Positions 60,285 to 64,000 of a stretch of 64,000 nt of DNA are shown here, piece by piece. The stretch is from Pseudoalteromonas luteoviolacea H33-S (lineage in GTDB: Bacteria > Pseudomonadota > Gammaproteobacteria > Enterobacterales > Alteromonadaceae). The notes under the pieces are model-generated. The model searched no databases. It saw only the letters and a list, made by a program, of their open reading frames with translations, and was not told the DNA's origin. The stretch is from assembly GCF_001625695.1 (NCBI RefSeq), contig NZ_AUXY01000051.1, positions 1 to 64,000 on the forward strand, given 5' to 3'. How positions within the stretch are numbered: the first letter of the stretch is position 1; each line of letters starts with the position of its first letter. Made by a program: the position numbers and the translations under genes.

Positions 60285-60505
60285 AACTGGTAAACGCAAA
60301 CAGGGTCAAGTTTGCGTATCAAATGCGCCATCTGCTTTTTATCCATGAATACGGTGCGACTAATGAAGCAGAATATTTTGCTGTTTTAACGGAGACCTCC
60401 ATTGAAAAGCCAGTTGAGCTAAAGCAAGAAAATCCTGAACTGTTTAACCTGTTAGTGAGTTATTTTAGGTTTGATCCCAGAGATTGGTTGGGTAGGGCGG
60501 TTTGA
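60099..60505 (+). repeat. Tandem partial duplication of the mtfA 3' end
   Basis: About 185 bp from 60099 to 60284 recur at 60314-60505, offset 215 bp at the start and 221 bp after a six-base difference. The copies differ at a few positions only, including the stop codons (TAA and TGA). Confidence 0.92.
60314..60505 (+). pseudogene. Duplicated C-terminal fragment of mtfA
   Basis: The duplicate keeps an open frame of 60 codons from 60323 (MRHLLFIHEYGATNEAEYF and onward), nearly identical to the last part of MtfA. It lacks the zinc-binding HExxH, the membrane anchor and any ribosome binding site. It is therefore best seen as a non-functional gene fragment, although it has not yet collected a stop codon. 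The changes relative to the parent are mostly synonymous or conservative (Phe to Ser, Thr to Ala). Confidence 0.85.
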
Positions 60506-60542
60506 AACAGTGACAACGTAAGACAGGACGAGTCAACAAAAA

Positions 60543-60570
60543 CAAAAAAGCCGCTGAGTCAGCGGCTTTT
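60543..60570 (-). terminator. Intrinsic terminator of deaD
   Basis: GCCGCT (60550-60555) and AGCGGC (60561-60566) form a GC-rich stem, extended by A/T pairs, followed on the minus strand by a T-run. It lies 18 bp after the deaD stop codon. Confidence 0.92.
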
Positions 60571-60588
60571 ATCAATAACGGTTACAAC

Positions 60589-62487
60589 TTATGAAAAGTT
60601 GATTTCGTTGCGCTCACCGCGCTCTTTACGTCTGTTGTCACGGTTACCATCTTTGTTTCCGTCACGACGTTTGTCAGTGCGAGGATCTCGGAAGCTACGT
60701 TTGCCACCATCACGACCTTCAGAACGTCTGCCACCATCACGGCGCTCGCCACGCTCTTCAAAACGTCTACCACCTTCACGACGATTACCGTTGCCACGCG
60801 CCTGATCAGCAGGGTGTGTGCTCTTGGTCATCTTCATTGGGCGTTGACAAATGTGAACACCTTGGAAGTGTGTTAGCGTTTCAGCAGGCATATCCTGTGG
60901 AAGCTGAACAGTGCTGTGCTCATCAAATAAACGGATTTCACCGATAAATTTGCTTGAGATATCTGCTTCGTTAGCGATTGCACCCACAATGTTCTTAACT
61001 TGAACACCATGCTCACGACCCACTTCAATACGGTAAGTATCCATTGGTTCTGAGCTATTGCGACGGCCTTTTCTGTCGCCACGTTCACCACGTCTGTCAC
61101 CACGCTCACCACGTCTGTCGTCACGGCGGTCACGGTTACCATCACGGTCACGACGCTCGCGTTGTTGAACTTTAATTTCTTCAACTTTAAGCGGAGACTG
61201 TTGCTGTGCAAGGCAAAGTAGTGCAGCTGCAAGTTGTTCTTGGCTTAGCTCTAGTTTCTCACCTAGGCCTTGTGCAACTTCACTGAAGAACTCAATGTCT
61301 TTGTGATCAAGTGACATACTGAGCTTGTTTTGAAGTGCTTCAATACGCTTTTGCTCAACGATTTTTGCACTTGGAAGCTCGACTTGCTCGATGTCTGAGC
61401 GAGTATGACGCATGATGTTACGTAGTAAGTAACGCTCGTTACCTTTTACGAACAAGATAGCCTTACCTTTACGACCCGCACGACCAGTACGACCAATACG
61501 GTGTACGTATGCTTCGCTGTCTTGTGGGATATCGTAGTTAATAACTAGGCTCAAGCGATCAACATCTAGACCACGTGCCGCAACGTCTGTTGCGATAACG
61601 ATATCTAGTAAACCACTTTTCAGTCTTTCAACTGTGCGCTCACGTGCCTGTTGGTTCATGTCACCATTAAGTGGTGCAGCAGAGAAACCTTCACGCTCAA
61701 GCAGCTCAGCAAGCTGAACTGTATCGTTACGAGTACGTACAAACACGATAGAAGCATCATAATCTTCCGCTTCTAAGAAACGTACGATTGCTTTGTTTTT
61801 ATGTGTCGTTGCACGCCAGTACACCTGCTCAATTGTGTCAACAGTTGAGTTACGTGGTGTGATTTTTACTTGCTCTGCGTTATCTAAGTACTTAGAACAA
61901 ATAGATTGGATCTGCTTTGGCATAGTTGCAGAGAAAAGGCATGTTTGCTTTTCTTCTGGTGTTTTTTCCATGATGCTTTCAACATCATCGATAAAGCCCA
62001 TGCGTAGCATTTCATCAGCTTCATCTAATACCAATGCATTTAGGTTTGATAGATCAATGGTCTTACGGTTGATATGGTCGATTAAACGCCCCGGAGTTGC
62101 CACGATGATCTGTGCGCCACGGCGAAGTGCACTTAACTGCACGCCATAGCTTTGTCCACCATATAGCGCAAGTACTTCTACGCCTCTGGTGTACTTAGCA
62201 TACTGCTCGAATGCCTCAGCAACTTGCAATGCAAGCTCACGAGTCGGAGTCAGTACTAAAATTTGTGGTTGCTTAACGGATGCGTCAACATTGTTTAATA
62301 GCGGCAGTGCGAAAGCCGCCGTCTTGCCCGTACCCGTTTGCGCTAGTCCCAGCACGTCCTTTCTTTCTAGCAATAACGGTATACATTGAGCCTGGATCTC
62401 AGAAGGTGATTGATACCCTAGCTCTTCGACTGCTTTTAGGATTGCAGGAGAAAGGTCTAAAGATTCAAACGTTACTGGTTCTGACAT
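60589..62487 (-). CDS. deaD: DEAD-box ATP-dependent RNA helicase DeaD/CsdA
   Basis: A 632-residue RNA helicase for ribosome assembly and mRNA handling, often cold-induced. It has the Q motif (FESLDLSPAILKAVEELGYQSPSEIQ), AQTGTGKTAAFALP, the DEAD box in LVLDEADEML, SAT, and HRIGRTGRAGRKGKA. A DbpA-type RNA-binding domain (about 470-545) is followed by a long Arg/Gly/Asp-rich tail. Another basic low-complexity run (DRRDDRRGERGDRRGER) lies between helicase core and RNA-binding domain. Codon bias is strong, fitting high expression. Confidence 0.96.
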   Translation of the reverse strand: MSEPVTFESLDLSPAILKAVEELGYQSPSEIQAQCIPLLLERKDVLGLAQTGTGKTAAFALPLLNNVDASVKQPQILVLTPTRELALQVAEAFEQYAKYTRGVEVLALYGGQSYGVQLSALRRGAQIIVATPGRLIDHINRKTIDLSNLNALVLDEADEMLRMGFIDDVESIMEKTPEEKQTCLFSATMPKQIQSICSKYLDNAEQVKITPRNSTVDTIEQVYWRATTHKNKAIVRFLEAEDYDASIVFVRTRNDTVQLAELLEREGFSAAPLNGDMNQQARERTVERLKSGLLDIVIATDVAARGLDVDRLSLVINYDIPQDSEAYVHRIGRTGRAGRKGKAILFVKGNERYLLRNIMRHTRSDIEQVELPSAKIVEQKRIEALQNKLSMSLDHKDIEFFSEVAQGLGEKLELSQEQLAAALLCLAQQQSPLKVEEIKVQQRERRDRDGNRDRRDDRRGERGDRRGERGDRKGRRNSSEPMDTYRIEVGREHGVQVKNIVGAIANEADISSKFIGEIRLFDEHSTVQLPQDMPAETLTHFQGVHICQRPMKMTKSTHPADQARGNGNRREGGRRFEERGERRDGGRRSEGRDGGKRSFRDPRTDKRRDGNKDGNRDNRRKERGERNEINFS

Positions 62488-62615
62488 TAATGCGCCTCAA
62501 CAATTTAAAAGAGGCGGCATTGTACAGTAAAGAAAAGATAATTGCTTGTATAAATTGGCACTAAATTTGTAGGTGTTTGAAATTGGTTAAAAAATAAACT
62601 GTAATTTTTTTAGGG

Positions 62616-62879
62616 TTATTGATATAACCCTAAATTTGCCTTGGCATAGGCCTCAAAATCATCAAATCCACCAATGTGATCTTGGTCTACAAATATTTGT
62701 GGCACCGTGTTACATGGCTTGCCAGCAGACTTTTCTAGGTCAGCTTTGCTTATCCCTTCTTTGTTTATATCGATATAGCGAAAATTGAAATCGTTACGTT
62801 CATCTTTTAAACGTGTCGCCAATTCTTTCGCACGTACACAATAAGGACAACCTTCACGACCAAAAATAACAGTAAACAT
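62616..62879 (-). CDS. grxA: Glutaredoxin 1
   Basis: An 87-residue glutathione-dependent thiol reductase that reduces ribonucleotide reductase and other disulfides. It starts MFTVIFGREGCPYCVRAKELA with the redox motif Cys-Pro-Tyr-Cys at residues 11-14. The glutathione-binding TVPQIFVDQDHIGG is present. Length and sequence fit E. coli GrxA (85 residues) rather than monothiol Grx4. It is monocistronic. Confidence 0.95.
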   Translation of the reverse strand: MFTVIFGREGCPYCVRAKELATRLKDERNDFNFRYIDINKEGISKADLEKSAGKPCNTVPQIFVDQDHIGGFDDFEAYAKANLGLYQ

Positions 62880-63007
62880 AGTAATAACTCTCTCAATGAT
62901 TTCAATGACACTCAGTATAGTTGAGCGCGCTGGAATTAAAATTGATTAAAAGCTATTACACCAATCTGTTTTTTCGATTTGAAAATAAGGATAGGCTGAG
63001 TTGTGTT

Positions 63008-63286
63008 TTAAGAGCGGTACACCGTTTTAATTAAGTGAAAGCCAAATTTGGTTTTAACAGGGCCATGAACCTCGTAAAGCGGCTTTTTGAAAACTACGTC
63101 GTCGAAGGCTTTAACCATATCGCCCTTGTTAAATTCACCCAGGTCGCCGCCACGTTTTTTTGAAGGGCATGTTGAATGCTGTTTTGCTAGCTTATTAAAA
63201 TCTCCCCCCTTTTCGAGTTTGGCTTTGATGGCTAAGCATTCTTTTTCAGTTTTGACTAAGATGTGATACGCGCAAGCTTTAGGCAT
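63008..63286 (-). CDS. ppiC: Parvulin-type peptidyl-prolyl isomerase PpiC
   Basis: A 92-residue cytoplasmic parvulin that catalyses cis-trans isomerisation of prolyl bonds. The protein is essentially one domain: AYHILVKTEKECLAIKAKL, FNKLAKQHSTCPSKKRGGDLGEF and FGFHLIKTV all match the family core, and its length equals that of E. coli PpiC (93). No signal peptide is present. Confidence 0.94.
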   Translation of the reverse strand: MPKACAYHILVKTEKECLAIKAKLEKGGDFNKLAKQHSTCPSKKRGGDLGEFNKGDMVKAFDDVVFKKPLYEVHGPVKTKFGFHLIKTVYRS

Positions 63287-63387
63287 GATAATACTCCGGT
63301 ATGTTTAAGGATCGGATCATGCAAGGCGATGGCGAAAAACGCAAGAGGCAATTGCTTGCTCGCCACGCCTTTATCAGGAAAGCGCAA

Positions 63388-63421
63388 GCCGTCACCTGGT
63401 TTTGTCAGTGGAGATGACGGC
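63388..63421 (-). terminator. Inverted repeat after the partial TonB receptor gene
   Basis: GCCGTCA (63388-63394) and TGACGGC (63415-63421) pair perfectly across a 20-nt loop, just after the receptor stop codon on the minus strand. No T-run follows, so termination is uncertain. Confidence 0.35.
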
Positions 63422-63427
63422 GTTATA

Positions 63428-64000
63428 TTAAAAGGTCACACTAAAACCAATTGAAGGGCGCATTTCGAAGTCGTCATTTTCTTCTTTTATATGTAGGTCA
63501 TTCACCGACGAGATCTTGTCGTAATCTAAATCAATGTAGGCGACATTGTCCTGACCATAGGCATTCATGAGCTCAAGTATTAATTTGCCCTCTAGGCCAA
63601 ACACGGTGGTTTTTCTTTCAAATCGCACATCCAGCCTGTGGTAAGTCTTAAAGCGCTCAGAGAACGGATCGCCATAAACAGGTAAAAATCGCCCAGCGTG
63701 ATCTGGGTTCTCTCTTACACCGACAATAGGGGTGTAAGCTTGCCCACTGCGTGCGGTAAAGTTAAATCCACCTTGCCAGAGCTCATTAATGTCGTAGTTT
63801 AAGACCGCGTTAAATACGAGCGGTGTATCTGCATAATAATCTCGCGTGACGTTACGGCTTAAGTCAGTTCGTTCACTTTTGGCGTAGCTCAGTGCTACCC
63901 AGCCATACCAGTTATCGGTTTTGTTCTTATTTACCAACAGGTCAACACCATATGCACGCCCTTCGACTTGGTTGCTATATAAAAGATGTGCATTACTGCC
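63428..64000 (-). CDS. TonB-dependent receptor, C-terminal part (runs off the window)
   Basis: The final 190 residues of a beta-barrel receptor are present; the frame stays open to the window edge, adding about 21 codons before the first candidate start at 63937. SNQVEGRAYGVDLL followed by NWYGWVALSYAKSERTD, NYDINELWQGGFNFTARSGQAYTP and the terminal Phe (IGFSVTF) are typical barrel strands. The LDVRFERK and LELMNAYGQDNVAYID region resembles receptors that carry an N-terminal carboxypeptidase-regulatory-like domain, but the N-terminus is outside the window. It is unrelated in detail to the tandem receptors at 46.7-56.5 kb. Confidence 0.85.
   Translation of the reverse strand, partial: GSNAHLLYSNQVEGRAYGVDLLVNKNKTDNWYGWVALSYAKSERTDLSRNVTRDYYADTPLVFNAVLNYDINELWQGGFNFTARSGQAYTPIVGVRENPDHAGRFLPVYGDPFSERFKTYHRLDVRFERKTTVFGLEGKLILELMNAYGQDNVAYIDLDYDKISSVNDLHIKEENDDFEMRPSIGFSVTF

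Noticed and set aside
60582..60805. Frames overlapping the end of deaD on both strands
   Set aside because: They arise from the Arg/Gly/Asp-rich low-complexity tail of DeaD.
1..64000. tRNA or rRNA genes, CRISPR arrays, insertion sequences, prophage
   Set aside because: No cloverleaf-like segment, regular spacer array, transposase or phage structural gene was seen by eye; a dedicated scan would be needed to exclude small cases.

Overview
The window looks like chromosomal DNA of a marine gammaproteobacterium of the Alteromonadales, most like Pseudoalteromonas. This is inferred from moderate to low GC, several large TonB-dependent receptors with the local signal-peptide style, gammaproteobacterial housekeeping genes (polB, dinG, priC, hrpB, deaD, grxA, ppiC, mtfA) and ToxR/CadC-type membrane regulators. 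I see no rRNA, tRNA, CRISPR array, transposase or prophage block. No database search was possible, so family names rest on motifs read from the translations.

Layout. 1-6.2 kb: a small membrane protein, a 1293-residue beta-propeller sensor kinase, a secreted unknown and a diguanylate cyclase. 6.5-8.4 kb: a translationally coupled alkylation-repair pair (Ada-AlkA fusion and Ogt). 8.5-11.1 kb: NAD salvage (nadM then nadV) with a candidate operator and an RBS hairpin. 11.1-13.6 kb: three unknown genes. 13.7-19.2 kb: a DMT exporter behind a possible leader peptide, a sensor-less ToxR-like protein, a stand-alone HslV/proteasome-like peptidase, a cysteine-free sirtuin overlapping a GNAT acetyltransferase, an ankyrin-like protein and an ACT-domain protein. 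19.2-21.9 kb: an alcohol dehydrogenase and a MATE pump, divergent.

21.9-25.7 kb: an apparent four-gene operon of two spondin-domain envelope proteins followed by an OmpR-type regulator and its kinase. The junction in front of the regulator can fold in two incompatible ways, one of which hides the regulator's ribosome binding site. 25.8-31.7 kb: a flavin amine/amino-acid oxidase and a thiamine-diphosphate 2-oxo-acid decarboxylase separated by an intrinsic terminator, with a divergent CadC-like regulator and an inverted-repeat operator candidate between them. 31.7-37.0 kb: a GH16-like secreted protein and an RND efflux pair. 37.5-39.4 kb: an internally repeated unknown, a Nep1-like (NLP) cytolysin homologue and a ComFB-family protein. 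39.5-46.3 kb: a tight dinG-TSUP-priC-HDAC operon divergent from DNA polymerase II.

46.7-56.5 kb: three tandem TonB-dependent receptors, each with its own long AT-rich upstream region, a hairpin abutting an identical CAGGGAGA ribosome binding site, and a terminator. 56.7-64 kb: a small lipoprotein, HrpB, MtfA followed by a duplicated fragment of its own 3' end, DeaD, GrxA, PpiC and the C-terminal part of another TonB-dependent receptor running off the window.

The best candidates for something new are the spondin/two-component operon with its switch-like RNA junction, the peptidase/sirtuin/acetyltransferase group, the oxidase-terminator-decarboxylase unit, and the shared RBS-proximal hairpins of the three receptors.
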